Below, in pieces: positions 49,623-57,113 of a stretch of 64,000 nt of DNA; the stretch's first letter is position 1, and each line of letters begins with the position of its first letter. Origin of the DNA: Ornithinimicrobium humiphilum (GTDB taxonomy: Bacteria > Actinomycetota > Actinomycetes > Actinomycetales > Dermatophilaceae). The stretch covers positions 124,001-188,000 of the forward strand of contig NZ_VFPU01000003.1 in the NCBI RefSeq assembly GCF_006716885.1, written 5' to 3'. A program made the translations under genes and the position numbers. The notes under the pieces are model-generated. The model did not search any database. It was not told the origin of the DNA and worked only from the letters and a program-made list of their open reading frames with translations.

Positions 49623-50408
49623 ATGGGGCTGCTCGACGCGGTCGCCTTCCTGACGCGCATCCCGGTCCCGGTCTCCCGCTCGCGGGTGCCGGACCTGGCA
49701 CGTGCCACGGTGTGGTTCCCCCTGGTCGGCGCAGTGCTGGGCGCCGTCCTGCTCGGGCTCGGGACCGCGCTGACGGGGCCGCTGACGGTCCTCGTCGCCG
49801 CCGTGCTGGTGGTCGTCCTCGAGCTCGTGGTCACCGGAGCCCTCCACCTCGACGGCCTGGCCGACGTCACCGACGGGCTCGGCGGGCGCGACCGCGGGAC
49901 CCGGCTGCGGATCATGAAGGACTCCGCGACCGGCGTCTACGGCGCCGCGGCCGTGGTCCTCTGCCTGGTCCTCGAGGTCGCCCTGCTGGTCGCGCTCCTC
50001 GACGGGGCCACGGCGGCGGTTCCCCCGACGTGGCTCCTCCCCGGGCTGCCCGCGTGGGCCGGGGTCGCCCTGGTCGGGGCGACGGCCTGGTCGCTGTCGC
50101 GCGCGGCGATGCTCCCGGTGGCGCTGGCTCTTCCCTACGCCCGGGCCGAGGGCACGGGCCGCACGGTCGTGGAGGGGCTGGCGCCACGGCATACCCTCCT
50201 GGCCTGGGTCGTTCCCGTCGTCCTGTGCGCGGTCCTCGGGACGACCGGCGCAGCGATGCTGCTCGCGGCACTCCTCGCCACCGCCGGCGTCGGCGCGCTC
50301 GCGCGACGGACCCTTGGTGGAGCGACGGGCGACGTCCTCGGGGCGACGGCCCAGGTGGCGCTGCTGGCCGCCCTCCTCGCGGCGGTCGCCGACCTCCCGA
50401 CGGCCTGA
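49623..50408 (+). CDS. cobS: Adenosylcobinamide-GDP ribazoletransferase
   Basis: Membrane enzyme of 261 aa with about six helices, joining GDP-cobinamide and alpha-ribazole to form cobalamin. FLTRIPVPVSRSR at the start, GALHLDGLADVTDGLGG with the metal-binding Asp residues and MKDSATGVYGAAAVV are diagnostic. It begins one base after the cobT stop and closes the operon. The inverted repeat at 50429-50447 may terminate it. Confidence 0.93.
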   Translation: MGLLDAVAFLTRIPVPVSRSRVPDLARATVWFPLVGAVLGAVLLGLGTALTGPLTVLVAAVLVVVLELVVTGALHLDGLADVTDGLGGRDRGTRLRIMKDSATGVYGAAAVVLCLVLEVALLVALLDGATAAVPPTWLLPGLPAWAGVALVGATAWSLSRAAMLPVALALPYARAEGTGRTVVEGLAPRHTLLAWVVPVVLCAVLGTTGAAMLLAALLATAGVGALARRTLGGATGDVLGATAQVALLAALLAAVADLPTA

Positions 50409-50428
50409 GACGACCGTTCACCCGGCGA

Positions 50429-50447
50429 GACCGACCGCTGGTCGGTC
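50429..50447 (+). terminator. Hairpin after the cobalamin operon
   Basis: GACCGACC, loop GCT, GGTCGGTC: perfect 8-bp stem, 20 bases beyond the cobS stop. No T tract. Confidence 0.5.
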
Positions 50448-50555
50448 CCGGGCGACCGTTCGTCGCGTCGGCAACCGCTCGGCGTGCGACGCTTTCCGCT
50501 CAGCGTCCCGTGCCGACCGCTGACCGGAACCGGCACCCCAGGTGCTCGCACAGCC

Positions 50556-50587
50556 GTGACCGGCGTCAATACCGTGACGCCCGTCAC
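50556..50587. promoter_or_regulatory. Two tandem CRP/GlxR-like sites
   Basis: GTGA-N6-TCAA at 50556-50569 and GTGA-N6-TCAC at 50574-50587; the second fits the CRP half-site pattern exactly. Their centres are 18 bp apart, and they lie about 80-110 bases before the DUF4212 start, in a position suited to control the symporter operon. GlxR/CRP proteins control carboxylate uptake in other actinobacteria. Confidence 0.6.
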
Positions 50588-50630
50588 ACCGCCGTGACGA
50601 CGGCGGACCGCTTCTGCCAAGGAGAGACCT

Positions 50631-50669
50631 GTGAGTGCCCGTGAAAACGTCCCGCCGGGGGTGTCCTGA
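50631..50669 (+). CDS. 12-codon mini-ORF before the symporter genes
   Basis: GTG AGT GCC ... TCC TGA encodes 12 residues (VSARENVPPGVS). It is preceded by the best ribosome site in the region, AAGGAGAG (about 50619-50626), and its stop overlaps the ATG of the DUF4212 gene (TGATG). It may be a leader peptide or a coupling ORF that feeds ribosomes into the next gene. No regulatory residues (runs of rare codons) stand out. Confidence 0.45.
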   Translation: MSARENVPPGVS

Positions 50670-50950
50670 TGGATGCCGCCAAGCGCCAGGAGTACTGGCG
50701 CCGCAACCTGCGCCTGATGGCGATCCTGCTCACGATCTGGGCCCTCGTGTCCTTCGGGGCCGGGATCATCTTCGTCGAGCCGCTGAATGACCTCGCGAAC
50801 TTCATGGGGATGCCCCTGGGCTTCTGGTTCGCCCAGCAGGGGTCGATCCTGACCTTCCTCGTCCTCATCGCCGTCTACGTGTGGCGCATGGACAAGCTCG
50901 ACAAGGAGTTCGGGATCACCGAGTACGAAGAGGGGATCCACCACTCATGA
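50669..50950 (+). CDS. DUF4212 small subunit of sodium:solute symporter
   Basis: Membrane protein of 93 aa. YWRRNLRLMAILLTIWALVSFGAGIIFVEPLN, FMGMPLGFWFAQQGSILTFLVLIAVYVWRMDKLDKEFG is the DUF4212 pattern: two helices (about 15-37, 51-74) with a short cytoplasmic end. It is always paired with a VC_2705-type symporter, here overlapping by four bases. It is not related to the DUF485 proteins at the left end. ATG overlaps the mini-ORF stop. Confidence 0.9.
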   Translation: MDAAKRQEYWRRNLRLMAILLTIWALVSFGAGIIFVEPLNDLANFMGMPLGFWFAQQGSILTFLVLIAVYVWRMDKLDKEFGITEYEEGIHHS

Positions 50951-52680
50951 GCACCGTGCAGATCTGGACCCTCGTCTTCGTCGTCCTGACCTTCGGCTTC
51001 TACATCTACATCGCCTACGCGAGCCGGGTGAAGGACACGGCGGGCTTCTACGTCGCCAGCGGTGGCATCCCCGCCCCGGCCAACGGCGCCGCGATCGCGG
51101 CCGACTGGATGAGCGCCGCGTCGTTCATCTCGATGGCCGGCATCATCGCGCTGAGCAACAACGGCTACGCCGGCTCGGTCTACCTCATGGGCTGGACGGG
51201 CGGCTACGTGCTGCTGGCCATGCTCCTTGCGCCCTACCTGCGCAAGTTCGGCAAGTACACCGTCCCCGAGTTCGTCGGTGACCGCTACAACGAGTCGGCG
51301 CGCCTCATCGCGGTCGTCTGCGCGATCGTCGTCTCGTTCGTCTACGTCGCCGGCCAGATGTCCGGCGTCGGCGTGGTCTTCCAGCGTTTCCTGGGCGTCG
51401 ACCAGACCCTCGGCGTCATCATCGGCATGGTCATCGTCTTCCTCTACGCCGTGCTCGGCGGCATGAAGGGCATCACCTGGACCCAGGTGGCGCAGTACTC
51501 CGTGCTCATCGTCGCCTACCTGATCCCGGCGGTCGCCATCTCCCAGAAGCTCACCGGCATCCCGCTCCCGCAGGTCGGCTTCGGGCAGATCATGAGCGAT
51601 CTCAACGGGCTGCAGGCGGACTTCGGGCTGGCCGAGTACACCTCGCCGTTCACCCAGATGAACATGCTCAACATGATCCTCATGACGGCGACGCTGATGT
51701 TCGGCACCGCCGGTCTGCCGCACGTCATCGTGCGCTTCTACACGGCACGGAGCGTGCGGGCGGCCCGCTTCTCCGCGCTGTGGGCGCTGTTCTTCATCGC
51801 GCTGCTCTACACCACGGCCCCGGCCATCGGTGCGTTCAGCAAGTTCAACATCCTCAACCAGATCCCGGGCACCACGATCGGCCAGGAGCCGGAGTGGTTC
51901 CAGTCGTGGCAGGACGTCGGGCTGATCACCGTGGACGACCTCAACGGCAACGGCGTCATCGACGTCGACGGCGGCCTCGGCGCGGGCTTCGAGCTGGCCA
52001 TCAACAACGACATCGTCGTGCTGGCCACGCCGGAGATCGCCGGCCTGCCCGCCCCGATCGTCGGTCTGGTCGCCGCCGGTGGTCTCGCCGCCGCGCTGTC
52101 GACGGCGTCCGGCCTGCTGCTGGTCATCTCCTCGGCGGTCGCCAACGACGTCTACTACAAGCGGATCAACCCGCAGGCGACGGAGGCCCGCCAGCTCATG
52201 GTCGGTCGCATCGCCATGGGTGCCGCGATCGTCGTCGCCGGCTACCTCGGCATCAACCCTCCCGGGTTCGTGGCCCAGGTAGTGGCGCTGGCCTTCGGAC
52301 TCGGAGCGGCGAGCTTCTTCCCGATCCTCGTGCTGGGGATCTTCTGGAAGAAGACCACCGCGGTGGGAGCCGCCGCCGGTATGGCGACCGGTCTGCTCGT
52401 CACGCTGGCCTACCAGATCTGGACGCTGCCGATCTACGGCGGCAGCGACGGGATCCTGGGCATCACGGCCACCAGCTTCGGCGCCGTGGGCATGCTGATC
52501 AACTTCGCGGTGACGATCATCGTGTCGCAGTTCACGCCCAAGCCCACCGAGACCATGCAGCGCCTGGTCGAGGAGGTCCGCTACCCGGGTCGCAGCGAGC
52601 TGGTGGCGGCTCACGCCGAGGGTGCCGTCGACGAGGAGCTCATCCACGGCTCGCACGACGACCACGGTCGGCACCACTGA
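50947..52680 (+). CDS. Sodium:solute symporter, VC_2705-type
   Basis: Permease of 577 aa, about 13 helices. ADWMSAASFISMAGIIALS, YVAGQMSGVGVVFQRFLGV, MFGTAGLPHVIVRFYT and FGLGAASFFPILVLGIFWKK match the VC_2705 subfamily (putative acetate or other carboxylate uptake). The acidic segment VDDLNGNGVIDVDGGLG near residue 330-346 resembles a Ca-binding EF-like loop and is typical of the subfamily. The N-terminus has the standard FYVASGGIPAPANGAAIA. Ends before a large hairpin terminator. Confidence 0.92.
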   Translation: MSTVQIWTLVFVVLTFGFYIYIAYASRVKDTAGFYVASGGIPAPANGAAIAADWMSAASFISMAGIIALSNNGYAGSVYLMGWTGGYVLLAMLLAPYLRKFGKYTVPEFVGDRYNESARLIAVVCAIVVSFVYVAGQMSGVGVVFQRFLGVDQTLGVIIGMVIVFLYAVLGGMKGITWTQVAQYSVLIVAYLIPAVAISQKLTGIPLPQVGFGQIMSDLNGLQADFGLAEYTSPFTQMNMLNMILMTATLMFGTAGLPHVIVRFYTARSVRAARFSALWALFFIALLYTTAPAIGAFSKFNILNQIPGTTIGQEPEWFQSWQDVGLITVDDLNGNGVIDVDGGLGAGFELAINNDIVVLATPEIAGLPAPIVGLVAAGGLAAALSTASGLLLVISSAVANDVYYKRINPQATEARQLMVGRIAMGAAIVVAGYLGINPPGFVAQVVALAFGLGAASFFPILVLGIFWKKTTAVGAAAGMATGLLVTLAYQIWTLPIYGGSDGILGITATSFGAVGMLINFAVTIIVSQFTPKPTETMQRLVEEVRYPGRSELVAAHAEGAVDEELIHGSHDDHGRHH

Positions 52681-52702
52681 GCCGGCCCGCCCGCCCGTCC
52701 GG

Positions 52703-52734
52703 CGCGGCCGCGGACCGTCCCACCCGCGGCCGCG
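52703..52734 (+). terminator. Hairpin after the symporter operon
   Basis: CGCGGCCGCGG and its complement form an 11-bp stem with a 10-base loop; a second outer stem (CGCCCGTC / GACGGGCG) extends it. It begins 22 bases after the stop. Confidence 0.72.
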
Positions 52735-52794
52735 ACGGGCGGCGCACCTCCACCTCCTCCCCTCTCTCCCCGTGAAGGCCCCACAATGGCGACC

Positions 52795-53199
52795 ATGACC
52801 GCCCCGCCCCGCACCCGCCGGCAGCTGATGCCCGGGCAGAAGCGGCTGCTCGCCGCGAGCGCGCTGATGATCGTCGGGGCCTTCCTGCCCTGGCTCTACA
52901 CGCCGCTGGGCACCGTGACCGGGATGCGCGGCCCCGGCCTGTGGACCGCCACGGTCGGGCTGCTGGCCCTCGCCGGCGCCCTCGTGCCGCTGCGCCTCCC
53001 GGCCGTGCTCCAGGCCCTCGTCGCCGCGGCCATCTGCATCGCCGTGCCGGTCTGGCAGTTCTGGCACCTCTTCGGCAAGGTCGGCATGGCCGGATGGACC
53101 CCGGGGCCAGGGCTGGTCCTCACCCTGGGCGGTGGGGTCCTGGCCCTCGTCGCCGCCCGGCAGATCTGGACGCTCCGCCCAGGGGCACCCGCCGCCTGA
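52795..53199 (+). CDS. Small four-helix membrane protein, hypothetical
   Basis: Protein of 134 aa with four predicted helices (about 18-35, 43-60, 64-88 and 97-118) and little else: RRQLMPGQKRLLAASALMIVGAFLPWLYTP, GLWTATVGLLALAGALV, LVLTLGGGVLALVAARQIW. Family not recognised. The ATG at 52795 is preferred to the one at 52786 because CACAAT (52782-52787) lies seven bases before it and overlaps the earlier ATG. It stands alone between two transcription units. Confidence 0.65.
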   Translation: MTAPPRTRRQLMPGQKRLLAASALMIVGAFLPWLYTPLGTVTGMRGPGLWTATVGLLALAGALVPLRLPAVLQALVAAAICIAVPVWQFWHLFGKVGMAGWTPGPGLVLTLGGGVLALVAARQIWTLRPGAPAA

Positions 53200-53235
53200 G
53201 AGCCGCTCCCGGACGAGGGCTGGCAGGCTGGACCC

Positions 53236-53847
53236 GTGACCACCGCACGCCGCCCCGCCCGCTCCACCACGACCGGAGTGCCGAGCTGGCTGCACCGGCT
53301 CGTGCCGGTGCTCGTCCTCGTCGGCCTGATGTGGGTCAGCGAGCTGCTCGACCTCCTCACCCCGCTGCAGCTGGACGCCTACGGCATCCGGCCCCGCGAG
53401 GCCGACGGGCTGGTCGGCATCGTGCTGAGCCCGTTCCTCCACCTCGGGCTGCCCCACCTGGTCGCCAACACCTCGGGCCTGCTGGTCCTGGGCGGCCTCG
53501 TCGCGACGACGACGCGGCACCTCTGGGTCGTCACCGCCGGGGTGGTGCTCCTGGGCGGGGCCGCGGTCTGGCTCCTGGGCGCGCCGCGCACCGTGGTCAT
53601 CGGCGCCAGCGGGGTCGTCTACGGCTATGCCGCCTTCCTCGTGGTCTACGGCTTCGTCAGCCGCCGGGTGGCGCCGGCCCTCGTCGGCGTGCTGGTGGCG
53701 GTCCTCTACGGCGGGCTGCTCTGGGGCGTGCTGCCGCTCCAGCCCGGCATCTCCTGGCAGGGCCACCTCTTCGGCGGCGCCGCCGGGGTGATGATGGCCG
53801 TGGTCCTCGGTCGCCGCGACCGGCGACCCGCCTCAGCCCGCCGGTGA
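53236..53847 (+). CDS. Rhomboid family intramembrane serine protease
   Basis: Membrane protease of 203 aa with six helices. The catalytic Ser is S125 in GASGVVYGY, the His is H177 in SWQGHLFGGAAG, and H74-x3-N78 in LPHLVAN forms the oxyanion site. It cleaves membrane helices of unknown substrates. Leaderless: CAGGCT at 53224-53229, six bases before the GTG. Its last 15 bases overlap the 3' end of the convergent SRPBCC gene. Confidence 0.88.
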   Translation: MTTARRPARSTTTGVPSWLHRLVPVLVLVGLMWVSELLDLLTPLQLDAYGIRPREADGLVGIVLSPFLHLGLPHLVANTSGLLVLGGLVATTTRHLWVVTAGVVLLGGAAVWLLGAPRTVVIGASGVVYGYAAFLVVYGFVSRRVAPALVGVLVAVLYGGLLWGVLPLQPGISWQGHLFGGAAGVMMAVVLGRRDRRPASARR

Positions 53848-54354
53848 CTCCTCGACCTCGACACCGAAGGCCGCGGCATACTCCGGGGCCAGCTCGAGGT
53901 AGCCGTCCCACCCGACCGTGCTGACCTCGCCGGTGCGGACGCTGTCGACGAGCCGGTCCAGGTAGTACTCCCAGCCCGGACCGACGTCGGTCACCGGCAG
54001 GTGCGGCCCCATCACCTGGGCGAACTCGAGCACCGTGCCGGACCCCTGGGCGCGGAACCGCAGGTCGAGCGTCCACACCTGGGCCGGGTCGTCGTCGCGG
54101 TTGTGCAGCCGCAGGTGGTGCGGCGGCTCGCACGCGTCGATGACGTAGATCTCGGAGCCGAGGTCGTCCTCGAAGCCCCAGGCGACCTCCACCTCGCCGG
54201 TCGAGGGGTCGCCCGTCCACGAGCCGAACCAGCGAGCGAGCCGGTCCGACTCGGTGACGGCGGCCCACACGTCCTCGACGGGGGCGGGGAAGGTGCGCTC
54301 GAGGACGAGGTGGTCCTCGCCGTCGCGGGTCTCGGGGCGTCCGGTGATGGTCAT
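53833..54354 (-). CDS. SRPBCC (AHSA1-like) domain protein
   Basis: Protein of 173 aa, START-like fold. LVLERTFPAPVEDVWAAVTESDRLARWFGSWTG and EVEVAWGFEDDLGSEIYVIDACEPPHHLRLH, with a C-terminal helix GYLELAPEYAAAFG, place it in the AHSA1/YndB family. It is the second copy of the ArsR/SRPBCC unit of this window (compare 36141-36994); its start overlaps the ArsR stop by four bases. Confidence 0.85.
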   Translation of the reverse strand: MTITGRPETRDGEDHLVLERTFPAPVEDVWAAVTESDRLARWFGSWTGDPSTGEVEVAWGFEDDLGSEIYVIDACEPPHHLRLHNRDDDPAQVWTLDLRFRAQGSGTVLEFAQVMGPHLPVTDVGPGWEYYLDRLVDSVRTGEVSTVGWDGYLELAPEYAAAFGVEVEESPAG

Positions 54355-54749
54355 GCGATCTCTCCTGCCGTGCCTGAGGGTCGGTCCTGCTGCGCGACGG
54401 GCCGGCCGGCCCGCTCGCGCACGGTGCGGCGCACCTCGAGGTCGAGGGCGTCGAGACGGGAGGGGGGCACCGGCGGCCGCGAGGCTGCGGGTCCGCCCCG
54501 CTCGCTCAGGGCGGTCGCCCAGGTGGCGACCTCCTCGAGCGGGGTGGGCACGAGGGCGTAATGACGCTCGCGCCCCCGGTCGGTCGCGGTGACGAGACCG
54601 GCCTCGCCCAGGACGCGCAGGTGCCGACTGACGGCAGGCCGGGAGATGCCCCGGCCGGCGGTCAGGTCGACGACGCGCGCCGGCCCGGCGGCCAGCTGCT
54701 CCAGCAGGCCGCGCCGCACGGGGTCGGCGATCGCGTCGAAGACGTCCAT
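54351..54749 (-). CDS. ArsR-type winged-helix regulator
   Basis: Repressor of 132 aa. DAIADPVRRGLLEQLAAGPARVVDLTAGRGISRPAVSRHLRVLGEAGLVTATDRGRERHYALVP is the ArsR HTH and wing; no metal-ligand Cys. The C-terminal tail is Arg/Glu-rich and disordered. It is transcribed with its SRPBCC partner and has a perfect dyad directly before the ATG, so it is self-regulated. Confidence 0.87.
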   Translation of the reverse strand: MDVFDAIADPVRRGLLEQLAAGPARVVDLTAGRGISRPAVSRHLRVLGEAGLVTATDRGRERHYALVPTPLEEVATWATALSERGGPAASRPPVPPSRLDALDLEVRRTVRERAGRPVAQQDRPSGTAGEIA

Positions 54750-54753
54750 GGCA

Positions 54754-54779
54754 GATAGGTAACCACTGAGTTACCTATC
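54754..54779. promoter_or_regulatory. Perfect 26-bp dyad, operator of the ArsR gene
   Basis: Arms GATAGGTAAC and GTTACCTATC (10 bp, exact) around the spacer CACTGA, four bases from the start codon. It is very A/T-rich for this DNA and differs from the TCAAC/GTTGA sites of the other ArsR gene, so the two repressors do not share operators. Confidence 0.8.
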
Positions 54780-54805
54780 GGTCAAGCCCCTTCGGTCCAC
54801 CCGGG

Positions 54806-54955
54806 TCAGGCACCCTCCTCCGGGGCCCCCTCGGCGGGGTCGCGGTCGTTCTCGCCGTCCTCGTCGGAGCCGCCGCTCGTGAGCATGTCCGGGTCGCTGT
54901 CCGGGTCCTGCTCCGGGTCGTAGCCCGTGTCCTTGCCGCTGGGGTTCTCGCTCAT
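54806..54955 (-). CDS. Small acidic disordered protein
   Basis: Protein of 49 aa: MSENPSGKDTGYDPEQDPDS at the start and DEDGENDRDPAEGAPEEGA at the end. It is almost entirely Asp/Glu/Pro/Gly/Ser with no helix or strand core. ATG with GGAGGG four bases upstream. Such short acidic proteins recur in actinobacteria; the role is unknown. Confidence 0.6.
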   Translation of the reverse strand: MSENPSGKDTGYDPEQDPDSDPDMLTSGGSDEDGENDRDPAEGAPEEGA

Positions 54956-55024
54956 CCCTCCACCGTGGCACCGCCGGGGGTATGCCGCATCCCGGTCGGG
55001 CGGGTGCTGTGGCAGGGTCGGGAC

Positions 55025-55519
55025 ATGGCCCGGTTGCTCGTGGTGCACCACTCCCCGACCCGGGGCGTGCGCTCGCTGACCGACGCGGTGCTCGCGGGAG
55101 CCCACGACCCCGCGATCGAGGGCGTGGACGTCGTCGAGCGACCCGCGCTGGAGGCGAGCGCCGAGGACGTGCTCGCGGCCGACGGCTACCTGCTGGGGAC
55201 GCCCGCCAACTTCGGCTACATGTCGGGGGCGCTCAAGCACTTCTTCGACAGCACCTTCCTGCGCGTCGGCGGGGCGCTGTCGCCGACCGGGGCCGCGGAG
55301 GCGTCGGCGGGGACGACGGCCGGGCGGCCGTTCGGGCTCTGGGTGCACGGCCGCTACGACACCACCGGAGCGGTCCGCTCCGTGCTGCCGATCGCCGGCG
55401 CCCTGGGCTGGCGCCAGGCCGCCGAGGTGCTCGAGGTGATGGGCGACGTCGGCGAGGCGGAGCGCGAGGCGGCCTACGAGCTCGGCGCCACGCTCGCCGC
55501 GCTGGTCGGCGACCGCTGA
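55025..55519 (+). CDS. Flavodoxin/NAD(P)H-dependent FMN reductase-like protein
   Basis: Flavodoxin-fold protein of 164 aa. The phosphate loop HHSPTRGVRSLTDAVL (about 8-23), LGTPANFGYMSGALKHFFDSTF (flavin ring contact) and GLWVHGRYDT are visible. It probably carries FMN in a redox role; no partner is adjacent. Leaderless: CAGGGT at 55013-55018, six bases before the ATG. Confidence 0.8.
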   Translation: MARLLVVHHSPTRGVRSLTDAVLAGAHDPAIEGVDVVERPALEASAEDVLAADGYLLGTPANFGYMSGALKHFFDSTFLRVGGALSPTGAAEASAGTTAGRPFGLWVHGRYDTTGAVRSVLPIAGALGWRQAAEVLEVMGDVGEAEREAAYELGATLAALVGDR

Positions 55520-55570
55520 GCCGCGGCGGGCGACCCCAGCGTGGGGACCCGGCCAACCCGTCCCGGCCCC

Positions 55571-56599
55571 TCAGACCAGGCCCTCGTCGGCCGGGTCGGT
55601 GAGGCCGCCGTCGGCCTCCTCTCCCGTCCCCGGCTCCGGAGAGCCGATGTGCACGAGGGCGTCCCCGCTGTTGACCAGCGGCGCCTCGGTCCGACCGATG
55701 ACGATGCCGTCGCGGTCGGCCTTCACGAGGGCCAGCCGGCGCCCGAAGGAGTTGAGCAGCTCGCCGAGCCGCTCCCCCTCGCGCACCTTCTGCCCGAGCT
55801 GGGCGTCCAGCCGCAGGATCCCGGTCCGGCGCGCCCGGACCCAGCCGCTGCGCCAGCAGACGTCGCTGGGGTGCTCGGGGTCCTCCAGCCCCGGCGGCGG
55901 GTCGATCATGCCGAGCCGCACCAGCACCCGCAGCACGCCGTCGACGCCCGCGGTGATCGCCCACTCGTCGAAGCGCCAGGCCTCGCCCGCCTCGTAGAGC
56001 AGCACGCGGGCCCCGCGGTCGACGGCCGCCGAGCGCAGCGAGCCGTCACGGAGCCGCGCGTGGTAGAGCACCGGCGCCCCGAACGCCTCGCCCAGCTCGC
56101 GGGTGCGGTCGTCCTCGAGGTCGCAGCGGATCTGCGGCAGGTTGCTGCGCCGGTCGGAGGCGGTGTGCAGGTCGATGCCGACGTCGCTCTTGGCGACGAT
56201 CTCGGTCATCATCAGGTGCGCGATGCGGGCCGCCAGCGACCCGCGCGCCGACCCGGGGAAGCTGCGGTTGAGGTCGCGGCGGTCGGGCAGGTAGCGGTCG
56301 CCGGTCATCGTGCCGAGGACGTTGACGATCGGCACCGCGATGAGCGTGCCGCGGATCTCCCTGGCCGAGACCTGCTGCAGCACGCGGCGCACGATCTCGA
56401 TGCCGACGACCTCGTCGCCGTGGATGGCGCCGTCGATCCACACCGTCGGGCCCTCCTCGCGGCCGTGCAGCACGTGGACCGGCAGGCTGACCTCGGCGCC
56501 CGTGATGAGCCGGGTGATGGGCAGCGACACCTCGCGTCGCGCCCCCGCCCGCACCCGGACCGTGCCGATCGCGAACGACGGCCGCAGCGCGCGGCCCAC
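55571..56599 (-). CDS. Succinylglutamate desuccinylase / aspartoacylase-like zinc deacylase
   Basis: M14-like metallohydrolase of 342 aa. Zinc ligands are H60 and E63 in GAIHGDEVVGIE and H145 in GIDLHTASDRR; the substrate Arg is in DLNRSFPGS. The C-terminal third (about 245-320) is a beta-rich, biotinyl/lipoyl-like hammerhead with GWVRARRTGILRLDAQLGQKVREGERLGEL. It belongs to the group found with RimK and RimB genes; it could deacylate an N-acyl amino acid or peptide. GTG start overlaps the TAG of the upstream protease gene by one base (TAGTG). Confidence 0.85.
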   Translation of the reverse strand: MGRALRPSFAIGTVRVRAGARREVSLPITRLITGAEVSLPVHVLHGREEGPTVWIDGAIHGDEVVGIEIVRRVLQQVSAREIRGTLIAVPIVNVLGTMTGDRYLPDRRDLNRSFPGSARGSLAARIAHLMMTEIVAKSDVGIDLHTASDRRSNLPQIRCDLEDDRTRELGEAFGAPVLYHARLRDGSLRSAAVDRGARVLLYEAGEAWRFDEWAITAGVDGVLRVLVRLGMIDPPPGLEDPEHPSDVCWRSGWVRARRTGILRLDAQLGQKVREGERLGELLNSFGRRLALVKADRDGIVIGRTEAPLVNSGDALVHIGSPEPGTGEEADGGLTDPADEGLV

Positions 56600-57087
56600 T
56601 AGCGGCCCCAGTTGCGGCGGCGCACGGCCCGCGGGGGCCGCCCGCCCGCGTAGGAGACGGCCGGGTCGACGAGGAAGCCCTGCACCAGCGCCTCGCGGCC
56701 CACGAGCATCCGGAAGCCCATCTCGTCGCGGCCGGTGAGCGTCACCTCGGCCTGCACCTCGCGGCCCGCCAGGACCATCGGGACGAGCACGACATACCTC
56801 GTCTCCTGGTGCCCCGAGCTGCTGCGGACGGTGCGGACGTCGTGCACCGGCAGCTCGACCGTCACGGAGTCCTCGGCGGTCGCCTGCCAGGGGTGGACGT
56901 CGAAGCGCACCCACCGCTGCCCGTCCACCTCGATCTCGCGGAGGTCGAAGGCGTGCAGCGACGAGGTGCGCGCTCCGGTGTCGATCTTGGCCTTGATCCA
57001 GGGCACGCCGAGAGCGTCGAGGCGGACCCACTCACGCCAGCCGACGACGGTCGGGGCGGGGGTGGTTTCATAGTCGGGACCAGGCAC
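56599..57087 (-). CDS. RimB-like retropepsin-fold ATP-dependent zinc protease
   Basis: Protein of 162 aa of the family known as RimK-associated ATP-dependent zinc protease. The aspartic-protease-like motif KIDTGARTSSLHAFD holds the conserved DTGA; MGFRMLVGREAL provides a second core. In pseudomonads a homologue removes glutamate added by RimK. The GTG at 57087 is chosen because CAAGAT (complement 57094-57099) lies six bases before it; a GTG two codons upstream (57093) is less likely. It is divergent from rimK with only a 26-base gap. Confidence 0.83.
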   Translation of the reverse strand: MPGPDYETTPAPTVVGWREWVRLDALGVPWIKAKIDTGARTSSLHAFDLREIEVDGQRWVRFDVHPWQATAEDSVTVELPVHDVRTVRSSSGHQETRYVVLVPMVLAGREVQAEVTLTGRDEMGFRMLVGREALVQGFLVDPAVSYAGGRPPRAVRRRNWGR

Positions 57088-57093
57088 CCCCAC

Positions 57094-57113
57094 ATCTTGT
57101 CAGGACCCCGTTC
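57094..57113. promoter_or_regulatory. Compact divergent promoter, rimK versus protease genes
   Basis: Only 20 bases separate the outer possible starts of the divergent genes, so both promoters share or overlap elements. CAAGAT gives a leaderless -10 for the protease gene; a clear -10 for rimK was not identified. Confidence 0.5.

Noticed and set aside
50875..53766. 963-codon open frame on the minus strand across the symporter and rhomboid genes
   Set aside because: Composition (Gly, Asp, Arg, His, Gln) shows a GC-driven shadow. The plus strand has intact, recognisable families over the same bases.
57085..57093. GTG at 57093 as the start of the RimB-like gene
   Set aside because: CAAGAT directly abuts it, leaving no room for a transcription start. 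The GTG at 57087 has the standard six-base spacing.
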